Below are positions 25,270-34,918 of a stretch of DNA of 64,000 nt, piece by piece. The position numbers were made by a program, and so were the translations under genes. Positions within the stretch are counted from its first letter, which is position 1, and every line of letters begins with the position of its first letter. The DNA is taken from positions 1 through 64,000 of the forward strand of contig NZ_FXUG01000002.1 in assembly GCF_900182915.1 (NCBI RefSeq). Reading direction: 5' to 3'. Source of the stretch: Neorhodopirellula lusitana (GTDB lineage: Bacteria > Planctomycetota > Planctomycetia > Pirellulales > Pirellulaceae). Under the pieces are notes generated by a model, which made no database searches, was not told the origin of the DNA, and worked only from the letters and a program-made list of their open reading frames with translations.

Positions 25270-26328
25270 TCAGTCCCAGTTGAGGCTGCCGGCGGCTTGA
25301 TACTCGGTGACTCGGGTTTCGAAGAAGTTCTTTTCTTTGGCGAGGTCCATCGTCTCGCTCATCCAGGGAAATGGGTTGGTCGAACCGTACTGCATCGGCA
25401 GCCCAATCCGCTCGAGTCGGCGGTCGGCGATGTGTTGGACGTAGTCGCGGAAGAGGTCTTCGTTGAGTCCCATGATGCCGTTGGGAAGGCAGTCGGCGGC
25501 GTAGTCCAACTCCAGTTCGACAGCCTGTTTGACGCGGTCGATCATCGCTTGCTGGAATTCCGGAGTCCACAATTGCGGGTTTTCGGCTTTGATGCCGTTG
25601 ATCAGATCGATTCCGAAGTTCAGGTGAATTGTTTCGTCGCGCAGGATGTACTGGAACTGTTCGCCGATTCCGGTCATCAGGTTGCGGCGATGGAATGACA
25701 GCATCATCACAAAGCCGGTGTAGAAAAACACGCCTTCCATGATCAGGTAGTAACCGATCAAATTTTTGAGAAATGCTTGGGCTCCTTCGTCCGTGGCGGT
25801 GGAGAAGTTCGGGTCCATGACTTCGGCGGTCAGTTCGGTTTCGAACGCGTCTTTGCGAGCGATCGAGGGCACCTCGTGATACATGTTGAACACCTCGCCT
25901 TCATCCAGTCCGAGGCTGTCGACGACGTACAAGAACGTGTGTGAGTGAACGGCTTCTTCGAACGCTTGTCGCAACAGGTATTGTCGGCATTCAGCGTTGG
26001 TGACGTGTTTGAAGATCGCGAGTACCAGGTTATTGCCCACCAGACTCTCAGCGGTGGAGAAGAAGCCAAGATTCCGCATGATGACGCGACGTTCAGCTTC
26101 GGTTAACTGATTGCCGCGCCAGGTTTCGATGTCCTTTGTCATCGGAACCTCGGTGGGCATCCAGTGATTCGCACAACCGTTGTTGTAGTGTTCCCAAGCC
26201 CAGTGGTACTTCAACGGCATGAGTTGATTGACGTCAACTTGGTTGCAATTGATCAGGCGTTTATCGGAGGCGCTAAAGCGATTCGAGGTGTTGATGGCGG
26301 CAGCGGTCGGGAGTGTGGGTTGTGTCAT
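25270..26328 (-). CDS. nrdB: Ribonucleotide reductase beta subunit, class Ic type
   Basis: 352 residues with the ferritin-like R2 fold. Metal ligands can be read as E94 ([10 protein letters not shown]), E125 and H128 (EEAVHSH), then the late E and H in DETIHLNFG. The residue at the tyrosyl-radical position, five after the E125/H128 pair begins, is Phe132 (HSHTF where E. coli has HSRSY). Glu94 replaces the Asp seen in class Ia. Both features mark the class Ic group known from Chlamydia trachomatis, which uses a Mn(IV)/Fe(III) centre in place of a Tyr radical. The C-terminal tail SLNWD should dock on NrdA. It is the last gene of an operon with nrdA and a small ORF. Confidence 0.93.
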   Translation of the reverse strand: MTQPTLPTAAAINTSNRFSASDKRLINCNQVDVNQLMPLKYHWAWEHYNNGCANHWMPTEVPMTKDIETWRGNQLTEAERRVIMRNLGFFSTAESLVGNNLVLAIFKHVTNAECRQYLLRQAFEEAVHSHTFLYVVDSLGLDEGEVFNMYHEVPSIARKDAFETELTAEVMDPNFSTATDEGAQAFLKNLIGYYLIMEGVFFYTGFVMMLSFHRRNLMTGIGEQFQYILRDETIHLNFGIDLINGIKAENPQLWTPEFQQAMIDRVKQAVELELDYAADCLPNGIMGLNEDLFRDYVQHIADRRLERIGLPMQYGSTNPFPWMSETMDLAKEKNFFETRVTEYQAAGSLNWD

Positions 26329-26331
26329 GTT

Positions 26332-26613
26332 TTACATTCGTGGGTCGGTAGGAATGGGAACGTCGCTGCGGTCGCGGAGCCAGCGGGCGAGCGCGAGCCG
26401 AGTGGGGATTTGAACGGGGCCGTCGAGCAATACGTTGTCGGCACTGAGAACACAGGCTTGGAAAGGGCCGTCCCGAGATGGCAGATCGAACCCGCCTAGG
26501 TCTGTCAGGATCAACTGGCGACCATCGCTTTCCGCTCGCACCCAAGCCCGGGAAACCCCCGGCTTGTGATGAACCTGGAAACCGCGTTCGATCCAGTTGA
26601 CGTAGAACAACAT
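26332..26613 (-). CDS. Small protein encoded between nrdA and nrdB
   Basis: 93 residues, starting 2 nt after the nrdA stop and ending 3 nt before the nrdB start, so it is translated as part of the reductase operon. The sequence opens MLFYVNWIERGFQVHHKPGV and has no signal peptide or membrane helix; a 'DGRQLILTDLGGFDLP' segment suggests a small beta fold. I do not recognise it. It is not NrdI or a glutaredoxin (no flavodoxin motif, no CxxC). Confidence 0.65.
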   Translation of the reverse strand: MLFYVNWIERGFQVHHKPGVSRAWVRAESDGRQLILTDLGGFDLPSRDGPFQACVLSADNVLLDGPVQIPTRLALARWLRDRSDVPIPTDPRM

Positions 26614-26615
26614 GG

Positions 26616-29465
26616 TTACTGGCAGGCTTCGCAGTCGGGATCGTCAATGCTGCACGCGGCCGGGGTGACGACTCGGTCAACTCGAATGGTGCCGGATTGA
26701 CTTTGCGATTTCATCCAGCGGGGTTGGATGCCGTGTCGATTGATATCGACGGTCGATTTTTCGACCTGGGTGGCCGCCAAGGAACGCAAGTAGTACGTCG
26801 TCTTCAGACCGCTCTTCCACGCCAGTATGTACATCGCGTCGATCGCTTTACCGCTGGGCTGGGCCATGTACAGATTCAACGATTGGCCTTGGTCGATCCA
26901 TTTTTGACGTTTCGCGGCAGCGGCGATCAGCCAGTCGGGCTGGATCTCAAAGGCGGTCGCGAACAGCTCTTTCACGTTTTCCGGAAGACGTGGGATGTCC
27001 CGGACAGTGCCGTCGAAGTGTTTCAAAGCATCGAGCATTTCCGCATCCCATAAACCTTGTGACTTGAGTTCGTGAACCAAGCGGTGGTTGGTTTGCGTGA
27101 ACTCGCCCGACAGGTTGCTCTTGGAATAGAGCTGTTTGTAGGTCGGTTCGATCGACTGAGTGCATCCGATGATGGTCGAGATGGTGGCGGTCGGTGCGAT
27201 CGCCAAACAGTTGCTGTTTCGCATGCCGTGTTGGGCGATGGAATTGCGAACGACTTGCCAGTCCAGCGTCGTGGTGCGATCGATATCGATGGTTTCGCCA
27301 CGGCCCTGTTCGAGCAGGTCGAGGGTGTCGATTGGTAGCAACCCACGGTCCCATTTGGACCCGTCATAGGAAGCGTACTTGCCGCGGTCACGTGCCAGTT
27401 CGGACGAGGCCAGGATCGCGAAGTAGCTGATTGCTTCCATGCTTTGATCGGCAAAGTCGACCGCCGCTTGACTGGCCATTGGGATTCGCAGTTCGTGCAG
27501 TGCGTCTTGGTATCCCATCAATCCGAGACCGACGGGACGATGTCGAGCGTTGGCGTTTTTTGCTTCCGGGGTCGGGTAGTAGTTGATGTCCACGACGTTG
27601 TCGAGCATCCGCATCGCGGTGGTGACGGTGCGGCGAAGCAAGTCGTGATTCAATACTCCATCGATGATGTGGGCCGACAAATTGATTGAACCCAGGTTGC
27701 AGACAGCCGTCTCGTCGGCGCTGGTGTTGAGCAGGATTTCGGTACAGAGATTGCTGCTGTGGACGACTCCGGTGTGATCTTGCGGGGAGCGAATGTTGGA
27801 CGGGTCTTTGAAGGTCACCCAAGGATGACCGGTTTCGAACAGTCGCGTTAAAAGTTTCCGCCACAAGTCGGACGCGGGCATCGCACGGTGTTGGCGGATG
27901 CGACCGGCTTGGGCTTCGGATTCGTAGAACTCGTAACGGGCCTTGAAGTCGGCTCCGTACAGGTCGTGCAGGTCAGGGACTTCATCGGGACTGAATAGCG
28001 TCCAGGTGCCGCCGTCGCGAAGTCGTTGCATGAACAAGTCAGGAATCCACGCGGCGGTGTGCATGTCGTGGGTTCGCCGGCGATCGTCACCGGTGTTCTT
28101 ACGCAAATCCAAGAACTCGACGAAGTCTAGGTGCCAGGGTTCCATGTAGGCACACACTGCGCCTTTGCGTTTCCCACCTTGGTTGACTGCGACGGCGGCG
28201 TCGTTGACGATTTTCAGGAACGGGATCACACCTTGGCTCTCGCCATTGGTGCCGTTAATGCGAGCTCCGGTGGCGCGAATGTTGGTCCAGTCGTTGCCAA
28301 GACCGCCCGCCCACTTGGACAGCACCGCGTTGTCGCCAACGCACTTGAAGATGTGCTGCAGGTCGTCTTGGATCGTGGTGAGATAGCAACTGCTTAGCTG
28401 GGGATGCAGCGTGCCGGAATTGAAAAGCGTCGGCGTGGCACTGGTGAACCGCATCGATGAGAGCAGGTCATAGAATTCGATGGCGCGTTCTTCGCGATTT
28501 TCGGTTTCGGCGAGTGCCAAGCCCATCGCGACGCGCATCCAGAAGTATTGCGGCGTTTCGATGCGGCGACCTTCGATATGCAGCAGGTAGCGATCATAGA
28601 TCGTTTGGATGCCGAGATAGCGGAACTGCTCGTCGCGTTCGGGAAGGAGAGCAGCCGCGATCTTGTTCAAGTCGAATGCACGAAGATCGTTCGATAGGCG
28701 TTTGGCTCGGACGCCTTCGATAATGTAGTGTTCAAAGTGGTCGCGATAGCTTGCCGCATAGCCTTCGTCGAATTGTGTTTTGCCAAGTGATTGACGATAG
28801 ATGATGGAACGTTGCAGTTGCGCGGCCAGTGCGTCGTAGGCGGGATCGCGTTCGATGCGACTGCGGGTGGATAACACCAACGCTCGCGTGACATCGTCGG
28901 GTGTCATGCCATCGAAGGCACCACGAACGACTTCGGCCACGATCGCATTGGTGTCGACTTCGGGAAGTCTCGATTCGGGACACTTGGCCAGGAAGCGGGC
29001 GATGCGTTTTTCGTCGAACGGGACGCGGACGCCAGGTTCCAATTCCACTTGGACTCGTGGCTCGATGTTGTTTGATGCTTGCAGCGATTGATCGAGTGAG
29101 TCCAGTCCAGCGTCGGTGCCGCGAATTGCACGAATGCGTGCGTGTTCGGTGCGGTACAGGATGTAACGGCGGGCGACGTGAAAGTGCTCACGTTTCATCA
29201 GCCCGATTTCAACGATGTCTTGAATCTGTTCGACGGTGACGGGCGAGGAGCGTTCGGGACGTAAAATCACGTCTTCGATCTGGGAAACGATTTGAGTGAT
29301 GTGTTCGATCACATCGCTGGCCAATGGTTGTCCGTCGGCGAGGTTCAGTTCGGCTCGGAACGCCTTTTCGATAGCGGTTTGAACTCGCCGTGGATCAAAT
29401 TCAATTTCGCGACCGTCACGTTTGCGAACCACTCCGGTACGTGTGTTTTCCGCTGAAGATTCCAT
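26616..29465 (-). CDS. nrdA: Ribonucleotide reductase alpha subunit, class I, with two ATP-cone domains
   Basis: 949 residues. A first ATP-cone ([20 protein letters not shown], residues 12-31 onwards to about 110) precedes a second, more diverged one at about 135-240. The catalytic barrel follows: [12 protein letters not shown] with the first redox Cys, NLCTEI... and [11 protein letters not shown] containing the thiyl-radical Cys ([11 protein letters not shown]), and a [17 protein letters not shown] loop. The C-terminal tail DDPDCEACQ carries the CxxC that re-reduces the active site. Two ATP cones imply tight dATP control of overall activity. The gene is preceded by a GGGAG ribosome site, a hairpin and a cobalamin riboswitch. 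Confidence 0.95.
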   Translation of the reverse strand: MESSAENTRTGVVRKRDGREIEFDPRRVQTAIEKAFRAELNLADGQPLASDVIEHITQIVSQIEDVILRPERSSPVTVEQIQDIVEIGLMKREHFHVARRYILYRTEHARIRAIRGTDAGLDSLDQSLQASNNIEPRVQVELEPGVRVPFDEKRIARFLAKCPESRLPEVDTNAIVAEVVRGAFDGMTPDDVTRALVLSTRSRIERDPAYDALAAQLQRSIIYRQSLGKTQFDEGYAASYRDHFEHYIIEGVRAKRLSNDLRAFDLNKIAAALLPERDEQFRYLGIQTIYDRYLLHIEGRRIETPQYFWMRVAMGLALAETENREERAIEFYDLLSSMRFTSATPTLFNSGTLHPQLSSCYLTTIQDDLQHIFKCVGDNAVLSKWAGGLGNDWTNIRATGARINGTNGESQGVIPFLKIVNDAAVAVNQGGKRKGAVCAYMEPWHLDFVEFLDLRKNTGDDRRRTHDMHTAAWIPDLFMQRLRDGGTWTLFSPDEVPDLHDLYGADFKARYEFYESEAQAGRIRQHRAMPASDLWRKLLTRLFETGHPWVTFKDPSNIRSPQDHTGVVHSSNLCTEILLNTSADETAVCNLGSINLSAHIIDGVLNHDLLRRTVTTAMRMLDNVVDINYYPTPEAKNANARHRPVGLGLMGYQDALHELRIPMASQAAVDFADQSMEAISYFAILASSELARDRGKYASYDGSKWDRGLLPIDTLDLLEQGRGETIDIDRTTTLDWQVVRNSIAQHGMRNSNCLAIAPTATISTIIGCTQSIEPTYKQLYSKSNLSGEFTQTNHRLVHELKSQGLWDAEMLDALKHFDGTVRDIPRLPENVKELFATAFEIQPDWLIAAAAKRQKWIDQGQSLNLYMAQPSGKAIDAMYILAWKSGLKTTYYLRSLAATQVEKSTVDINRHGIQPRWMKSQSQSGTIRVDRVVTPAACSIDDPDCEACQ

Positions 29466-29484
29466 GCGGTGACTCCCTTTTAGC

Positions 29485-29512
29485 AGACCGATTGCGCACG
29501 CGCAGCCGGTCT
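29485..29512 (-). promoter_or_regulatory. Hairpin in front of the nrdA ribosome-binding site
   Basis: On the minus strand AGACCG pairs with CGGTCT, and an inner TGCGC pairs with GCGCA. The hairpin ends about 10 nt before the GGGAG of nrdA. With the riboswitch upstream it is the best candidate for the expression platform controlling translation; no T tract follows. Confidence 0.5.
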
Positions 29513-29671
29513 CCGTTATCCGTTGAATGCCAAATTTCGATTCTTGGTGCGCGCAAACGCATCCGGCTTACGAATCAAAATCTGGCACAAGAACAAACCC
29601 AGACAACTCACAAAGATTGCTTCGTTGTCGCAACGATCGCCCCAATCCAAGAGGGCACCCAAATCGCCTAT

Positions 29672-29870
29672 TTCGTGGTAGGTCTTCTGACTCACTGCCG
29701 ATCAACGTTCATTGCCTTCTCATTCGCTTGATCGCGAACAATGGCACTTCCAAAGAAGAAACATTGACTTGCAACTCGGAGGTTGCGGCAGTTCACAGCG
29801 GCTGGACCATCCCGGAATTTCACCGGAGTTCCCTGTTCATGAACCGAGCCAGAAGCACGGTTCATCACCA
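29672..29870 (-). ncRNA. Cobalamin (B12) riboswitch upstream of nrdA
   Basis: Read on the minus strand, the segment contains the cobalamin-box order: a P2-like stem GAACCG...CGGTTC, then GGGAACTCCGGTGAAATTCC, then GGTCCAGCCGCTGTGAACTG, a variable arm, and finally GTGAGTCAGAAGACCTACC. These are the conserved GGGAA..GGTG.AA.TCC, GC.GC.ACTGT and GAGTCAG..GACC elements of the AdoCbl riboswitch. It lies about 200 nt upstream of the nrdA start in the same direction. B12 binding is expected to lower expression of the B12-independent reductase. The outer boundaries are approximate. Confidence 0.93.
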
Positions 29871-29945
29871 CGAACGCCCCAACCATATCGGTTGAAATCG
29901 GTTCGTCAAGCGGAAGGGGTTTTGAGATGCGAGATTGGGAGGGGC

Positions 29946-31073
29946 CTAGTGCCTTAGTGCTTCGGCGGGGGACATTTTGGATGCGGCCAAGGCGGGTAGG
30001 AGGCCGCCTAGGAAACCGACCACGATCGCGATCAGCAGGCCTTGCATGACGATGCCGGTGCGGATCTTGCCTTCAATCAATCCGTTGACCGCTGGCATAT
30101 GGGTCAGCATAGAAACCAGGAATAACGCGACCGTGATTCCAAGGATAGCACCCAGTAGACAGAGCAAGATGGATTCGAGCAGGACCATTGAAATGATTCT
30201 TTTGCGAGTCCAGCCGATCGCGCGAAGCACGCCGATCTCGAGCGTGCGTTCTTGGATCGACATCAACATTGTGTTCAGCACCCCGATGCTGCCGATGATG
30301 GTTGCGAGCATGGATGTGAGCCATGCCATGGCAACGGCAAGCCGTATTTCGGAGAGTGACTCGATATGTTCGCGTGTGGGACGAGCTTTGAGATCGGGTT
30401 GCATGGCTTCAATGTCGGCAGAGATTCGTTCGAGTAACGCTTCGTCGGTTGCATCGGTGGTGACGATGCTGAAACCAGATACTTCCCCTTCGCGTCCCAT
30501 CAAGCGTTGCAACTCGCCGATTGACACAACCAGCGATCCGTTTTGAATCACATTGAAGCTTTCATAGATGCCGACGATTTCGTAGCCCTCACCCTCGACG
30601 ATATCGAGGGTTTCGCCCACCTTCTTGCCGAGTGTTTCGGCCAGCGTGATACCGACCATCACGGCTCGCTTGTCGGATTGCAGCAAACGCCGGCCGGCGA
30701 CCGGTTCCATCGCTTCGATTACTTGGGTTTCCGGTTTCAGCCCACTGACGGGTACGACGTACAAGCCGACCTCGGTGAACGAGACGATGTCGGAGAGTCC
30801 TGGGATTACATCTGTGACTCCATCGAGCATTGCGATGCGGTCACCAAGGGATTCATCGAGTGTGCTAGTTGAGCTGCGAACGCTGCCTGAACGAACGACG
30901 ATCAGGTCGACACCTGCGCCTTGGTAGTAGTCCAAGAACGAGTCTTTGAATCCGTTGGCGATACCGACCAGTGACACCACTGCACAAACCGCGAGCGCCA
31001 CCGCAACCAGCGTCAGCCCGCTGCGCAGGGGACGTTGGACGATGTTTCGGAGCGTCATGGTGGAAAATAGCAT
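29946..31073 (-). CDS. ABC transporter permease of the FtsX/MacB (LolCE-like) type
   Basis: 375 residues. One N-terminal helix (SGLTLVAVALAVCAVVSLVGIANG) is followed by a periplasmic MacB-type domain of about 200 residues and three C-terminal helices (from AMAWLTSMLATIIGSIGVLN, through the EIGVLRAIGWTRKRI coupling segment, to GLLIAIVVGFLGGLLPALAASKMSPAEALRH). This is the four-helix topology of FtsX/MacB permeases, which drive extracytoplasmic work (lipoprotein release, drug or signal export) rather than classical transport. The likely ATPase partner is at 31923-32621, encoded on the other strand. Confidence 0.9.
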   Translation of the reverse strand: MLFSTMTLRNIVQRPLRSGLTLVAVALAVCAVVSLVGIANGFKDSFLDYYQGAGVDLIVVRSGSVRSSTSTLDESLGDRIAMLDGVTDVIPGLSDIVSFTEVGLYVVPVSGLKPETQVIEAMEPVAGRRLLQSDKRAVMVGITLAETLGKKVGETLDIVEGEGYEIVGIYESFNVIQNGSLVVSIGELQRLMGREGEVSGFSIVTTDATDEALLERISADIEAMQPDLKARPTREHIESLSEIRLAVAMAWLTSMLATIIGSIGVLNTMLMSIQERTLEIGVLRAIGWTRKRIISMVLLESILLCLLGAILGITVALFLVSMLTHMPAVNGLIEGKIRTGIVMQGLLIAIVVGFLGGLLPALAASKMSPAEALRH

Positions 31074-31304
31074 CGGTCGTCGCTTGGGAATCTAACCGGC
31101 ACCTCAGCGTTCGATCGTATCGTGCTGAAGGACGCCGGAAAGGTTGGGCGAACACGAAATGGACTGCTGAAGCATACCCGTCAAAGGAGTGCGTAATAGG
31201 AGTGAGATTGTGTGTTGCACCCTTGGTGGTTCACTCGTTACTTTAAATATTACTCCACCCTAATGGGTGGGCACGTTTTGCCTTCCCTTTTTGAAAGTAT
31301 TCGG

Positions 31305-31757
31305 ATGTCGGTTTCCAATCCTTATCAATCGACTCATGAAGTCGCTGTTGATCCATTCAACTCGCACCGTACTTATGGTGGGATTGGACGAGCGGCCTAT
31401 TTCTTTGGAGGGATCGGAATCAGCATTGTTCAGAACGTGGTTACGGTCGCACTGGCTGGTAGTGGGGACGTCGGTTCAGTCGCCGTCATACCCATCGCGT
31501 TGGTTGCAGTTGCTGGGACGGTGGCCTTGGCGTGCTTCCGAATGATTAACTTAGGTTCGAGTGGTTGGTGGGGCCTGGGGATTATCGTGCCGATATTGAA
31601 TATCTTCGTTGGGCTGCGCTGTCTAATTTGCCCCGAAGGCTACGCGGACCACAAGACACTGGATTTGGCTGGGAAGATCATCAGCGGTATTTTGATCGCA
31701 ATCATCGCCCTTGGCGTGATCGCGTTCGTGGCTGTGGTCGCTACTAGCCCTCGATAG
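31305..31757 (+). CDS. DUF805-related small membrane protein
   Basis: 150 residues with about four hydrophobic helices. FRMINLGSSGWWGLGIIVPI and the following LICPEGYADHKTLD resemble the DUF805 hallmark 'R..D.G.SGWW..L...P....I..L....PG..G.N', though the Arg/Asp pair has changed. The start is chosen at the first Met followed by homology (MSVSNPYQSTHEVAV); the open frame extends to 31212. It lies between the divergent permease and ATPase genes. No function is known for DUF805 proteins beyond membrane location. Confidence 0.65.
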   Translation: MSVSNPYQSTHEVAVDPFNSHRTYGGIGRAAYFFGGIGISIVQNVVTVALAGSGDVGSVAVIPIALVAVAGTVALACFRMINLGSSGWWGLGIIVPILNIFVGLRCLICPEGYADHKTLDLAGKIISGILIAIIALGVIAFVAVVATSPR

Positions 31758-31922
31758 GCGTCGATTGGATCAAGGGCGTCCACGGGGCCAACGCAGTGGT
31801 GGGCTGCCGCGGTATCGTTTTTAAGCAATACCAGATACGCTGCAAGGACGGTTTTGGTATCAAGACGCCACCCGCCCTACCCCTATCGCAGTTCCGATAT
31901 CGCGTTTGAGAAACCAGATTTA

Positions 31923-32621
31923 ATGAACACCGACGCACCGGTCCTATTTTCGATCCAAGACGTTTGTAAAGACTACCCGGATGGCAACGTTCGGGCGTTG
32001 GATCATGTGAGTTTTAATATTCACGATGGCGAGTACGTTGCGATCATGGGGCCCAGCGGCAGTGGCAAGTCGACATTGCTTAGTATTCTGGGCACGCTGG
32101 ACAGGCCTACGTCGGGGGCGATTTCGTTTGAAGGCAAGGCGATTGATTCGTCGACTGACTTAGACGCCTTGCGATCAAAGTCGATTGGGTTCGTGTTCCA
32201 ATCGTTTTATCTGTTGCCCACTTTGACGGCGTTAGAGAACATCCAGGTTCCTATGTTCGGGCGTGGAATGACCGGGGCCGAGCGGATCGAAAAAGCAAAG
32301 TTGTTGATCGAGGCGGTTGGGATGAGCGAACGGTCCAAGCACCTGCCCAAGCAGTTGTCGGTGGGGCAACGCCAGCGGATCGCGATTGCTCGTTCGCTAG
32401 CCAATGACCCGCGATTGTTGTTGGCCGACGAGCCGACCGGGAATCTGGATACGGTCACCGCGAACGGCATTTTGGAGTTGTTTGCGAACCTGCACGATGA
32501 ATTGAAGATGACCTTGGTCACGGTCACACACAGTGAAGAGGTTGCCGGTGCGGCGCAGCGAGTTCTTCGCATGCGAGATGGTAAAATTGAATCGGATAGC
32601 GCCCAGGTTGCTGGTGTCTGA
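31923..32621 (+). CDS. ABC transporter ATPase (LolD/MacB-like)
   Basis: 232 residues with Walker A GPSGSGKST, Q-loop FVFQSFYLLPTLTALENI, a signature LSVGQRQR in place of LSGGQ, Walker B RLLLADEPTGNLD and H-loop TVTHSEE. The TGNLD ending is typical of the LolD/FtsE/MacB group that works with FtsX-type permeases such as the one at 29946-31073. The Gly-to-Val change in the signature motif is unusual. The start is supported by GAGA upstream and by homology. Confidence 0.9.
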   Translation: MNTDAPVLFSIQDVCKDYPDGNVRALDHVSFNIHDGEYVAIMGPSGSGKSTLLSILGTLDRPTSGAISFEGKAIDSSTDLDALRSKSIGFVFQSFYLLPTLTALENIQVPMFGRGMTGAERIEKAKLLIEAVGMSERSKHLPKQLSVGQRQRIAIARSLANDPRLLLADEPTGNLDTVTANGILELFANLHDELKMTLVTVTHSEEVAGAAQRVLRMRDGKIESDSAQVAGV

Positions 32622-32747
32622 TTCCAGTCGGGTGTCGCTTGATCGGGATCGATGAGGTGACGTGTGGCAGGCGAGTTGCCCCGATTTCGCGTGAACGCTT
32701 CCGCTTGTTCACTTCAAGAAATATCTATAAACGGGTGATTCGGGACC

Positions 32748-34241
32748 ATGATGCACGACTCGATATTGCGACAACCGATGCGATGGTTTCGGGTCGAGGG
32801 ACCCGTGTCACGGCAAGAGTACTTGCAACTTGGATTTGCACTTGGGTTTTTGAAATACTTTGTCGAGGTGTTGGTGGTTGGCTTTTTGACTGGCCGATTC
32901 TTCACACCTTTGGATTTCGTGAACCCCTGGTTGAACTCCAAGGCAGAGTTCTTAAACGACATGCCGGGGGCCGCGGTGGTTTGGCTGTTGTTCACGCTGC
33001 CGTTTGTCGCCGTTGCCGTATCGATGAGTATTCGACGGGCTTCCGACGCGGGTTTGAGTCCGTGGCTTGGGCTGGCGATGTTGGTTCCGCTGGTGAATCT
33101 GTTGTTCATGTCAGTGCTGTCGATAGTGCCGACGTACGATCCCGAACTGGAAGCGGAACTCGACTTGTCGAGTGCTGCTGTGACAGCCGCATTTACGCCG
33201 CCAGCATTACAAGAAGACGATGATGTTGCGGTGCCTCGCTATGGCGATCATGGGCTTTCCAGGACTGCCGCTTTCATGCGGGGTTTGGGGGCTGGTTGTG
33301 CGATGCAGGTTTTCACCGGTTTGGTGAGTGTTTGGGTTCTGCAAGAGTACGGTTTCATTTTGTTTTTCACCGCCCCGGTGGTCGCTGGAGCGATTTCGGG
33401 AGCGGTTTTCAATCGTGGTTACCGTTGGCGTAAGAGGAGTTTGTTTGGACTGATCGCTTTGATGAACTTCGTTTCGTTTGTCTTGATGTTGGCGGTGGGT
33501 TTGGATGGCGCGATTTGTTTGTTGATGGCGTTCCCGTTGCTTTTCCCACTTAGCTTCTTTGGCGGTTTGGCGGGACGCGCGATCGTGGGTGTGATGCATA
33601 AGGGGCGTGACGATCGACGAGGAATGATTGGCGCGGCGATCATGTTGCCGCTGTGTTTGCTTTTGGAACCGCTTGATGATCAACGTGCTTTGCACCGTGT
33701 GGACACCACGGTGCTGATTGACGCGGCGACGCCGGAGGTTTGGCAGCAAGTGGTCGCGTTCCCGGAAATCACAGAACAACCAGCATGGTTTTTCCGTTTG
33801 GGAATCGCCGCACCGATCCGGGCGAGGATTGAAGGAACCGGTGTGGGGGCATGTCGTTTTTGCGAGTTCACGACGGGCGCGTTTGTCGAACCGATTACGA
33901 CATGGCAGGCACCCAAGGACGGCAGTCAGCTAGGATTGCTGGCTTTTGATGTGACCGAACAACCGCTACCGATGGAAGAGTGGACTCCGTTTTCGGGCTT
34001 GCATCCGCCGCACCTGGACGATGGTTTTGTGAGTCGGCGTGGACAGTTCTTGTTGGAGCCGATTGGCAACGGCAAAACACGTTTAACCGGAACGACCTGG
34101 TACGATATCGATGTCAGACCCAGGTTGTATTGGAAGGCTTGGGCGGACCCAACCATTCACGCAATTCACTACCGCGTGCTCGGTCACATTCAAAATGTTT
34201 GCGAGGAACCGATTGAAAGCGAGTCTCGTCTGGGGCGATGA
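32748..34241 (+). CDS. DUF805 membrane protein fused to an SRPBCC domain
   Basis: 497 residues. The first 130 residues form a DUF805-like unit with FRVEGPVSRQEYLQLGFALG and IRRASDAGLSPWLGLAMLVP. A second set of helices follows at about 175-300 (GCAMQVFTGLVSVWVLQEYG to LLFPLSFFGGLAGRAIVGVM). From about 320 the protein is soluble and matches an SRPBCC/START-like ligand-binding fold (VDTTVLIDAATPEVWQQVV ... TGTTWYDIDVRPRLYWKAW). Its last 52 bases overlap the end of the glycosylase gene on the other strand. Confidence 0.75.
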   Translation: MMHDSILRQPMRWFRVEGPVSRQEYLQLGFALGFLKYFVEVLVVGFLTGRFFTPLDFVNPWLNSKAEFLNDMPGAAVVWLLFTLPFVAVAVSMSIRRASDAGLSPWLGLAMLVPLVNLLFMSVLSIVPTYDPELEAELDLSSAAVTAAFTPPALQEDDDVAVPRYGDHGLSRTAAFMRGLGAGCAMQVFTGLVSVWVLQEYGFILFFTAPVVAGAISGAVFNRGYRWRKRSLFGLIALMNFVSFVLMLAVGLDGAICLLMAFPLLFPLSFFGGLAGRAIVGVMHKGRDDRRGMIGAAIMLPLCLLLEPLDDQRALHRVDTTVLIDAATPEVWQQVVAFPEITEQPAWFFRLGIAAPIRARIEGTGVGACRFCEFTTGAFVEPITTWQAPKDGSQLGLLAFDVTEQPLPMEEWTPFSGLHPPHLDDGFVSRRGQFLLEPIGNGKTRLTGTTWYDIDVRPRLYWKAWADPTIHAIHYRVLGHIQNVCEEPIESESRLGR

Positions 34242-34861
34242 TGATCTCGCGCTCGGCCGCTGACAAATCGGTTCCCGTCGAGGAAGTATCGCAGCGGCAG
34301 ATCGGTGGCACTCGAGATCCCGATCCGTGAAGTGGTCGTGATCGCGTCGTCACTGAACTGAAAAAGTGACGCAACATTCCAATCACTGTCGGACAACGGA
34401 TTGATCCCGTCGCTTTCCATTTGAACTCCCAATGCTTGGCAAAGCATGCCCGGGCCGGACGTTAACCGCTGTCTGTTTTCGGTGCCACGCAACGCTTGCA
34501 TGGTTTCGACGCCAAAGGCTGGCTGGAGTGCTCGGATTAGAACAGCCGATCCAATACCCTCGGGTTCGGTAACAAAGTTCACGCAATGTTTTGCGTGAAT
34601 CGTGTAGACGTACAGACTTCCGGGTGGACCGAACATGCTTTGATTGCGTCTCGGTTTTCCCGAGACGGTGGTCGCTCCGCCGTGGCTGTGGCTAGCTGGA
34701 TCGTTTGTCGAAAGATAGGCCTCCGTTTCAACGATCACACCGCCTACCCAGACAGAGCCATTGGGCGTCGTCAGTCGGTGTTGGATCGAGCATCCGATCA
34801 GTTCACGCGCAACCCGTGCGGGTGATCGATCGAAAAACGATGCGGGAAGAGGTGTGCGCAT
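34190..34861 (-). CDS. 3-methyladenine DNA glycosylase, AAG/MPG type
   Basis: 223 residues. Family marks are LPASFFDRSPARVARELIGC near the start, GGVIVETEAYLSTNDPASHS with the catalytic Glu, MFGPPGSLYVYTIHAKHCVN with the DNA-intercalating Tyr region, and VLIRALQP. It removes alkylated purines in base excision repair. The C-terminus is longer than usual by about 20 basic residues (HHRPRRDSLSIGSSQTF), in the part that overlaps the convergent gene. The start is set at 34861 because four codons further upstream would lie inside a terminator. No ribosome site is visible. Confidence 0.9.
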   Translation of the reverse strand: MRTPLPASFFDRSPARVARELIGCSIQHRLTTPNGSVWVGGVIVETEAYLSTNDPASHSHGGATTVSGKPRRNQSMFGPPGSLYVYTIHAKHCVNFVTEPEGIGSAVLIRALQPAFGVETMQALRGTENRQRLTSGPGMLCQALGVQMESDGINPLSDSDWNVASLFQFSDDAITTTSRIGISSATDLPLRYFLDGNRFVSGRARDHHRPRRDSLSIGSSQTF

Positions 34862-34889
34862 AAAAAACCTCATCGGCGAACCGATGAGG
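34862..34889 (-). terminator. Intrinsic terminator of the SHD1 gene, touching the glycosylase start codon
   Basis: On the minus strand CCTCATCGG, loop TTCG, CCGATGAGG, then six T and directly ATG of the glycosylase. A 9-bp stem with a UUCG loop is very stable. It lies 30 nt past the SHD1 gene stop. Confidence 0.9.
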
Positions 34890-34918
34890 TGAGTTGAAAG
34901 TGCTAGCGATCAAACAGC

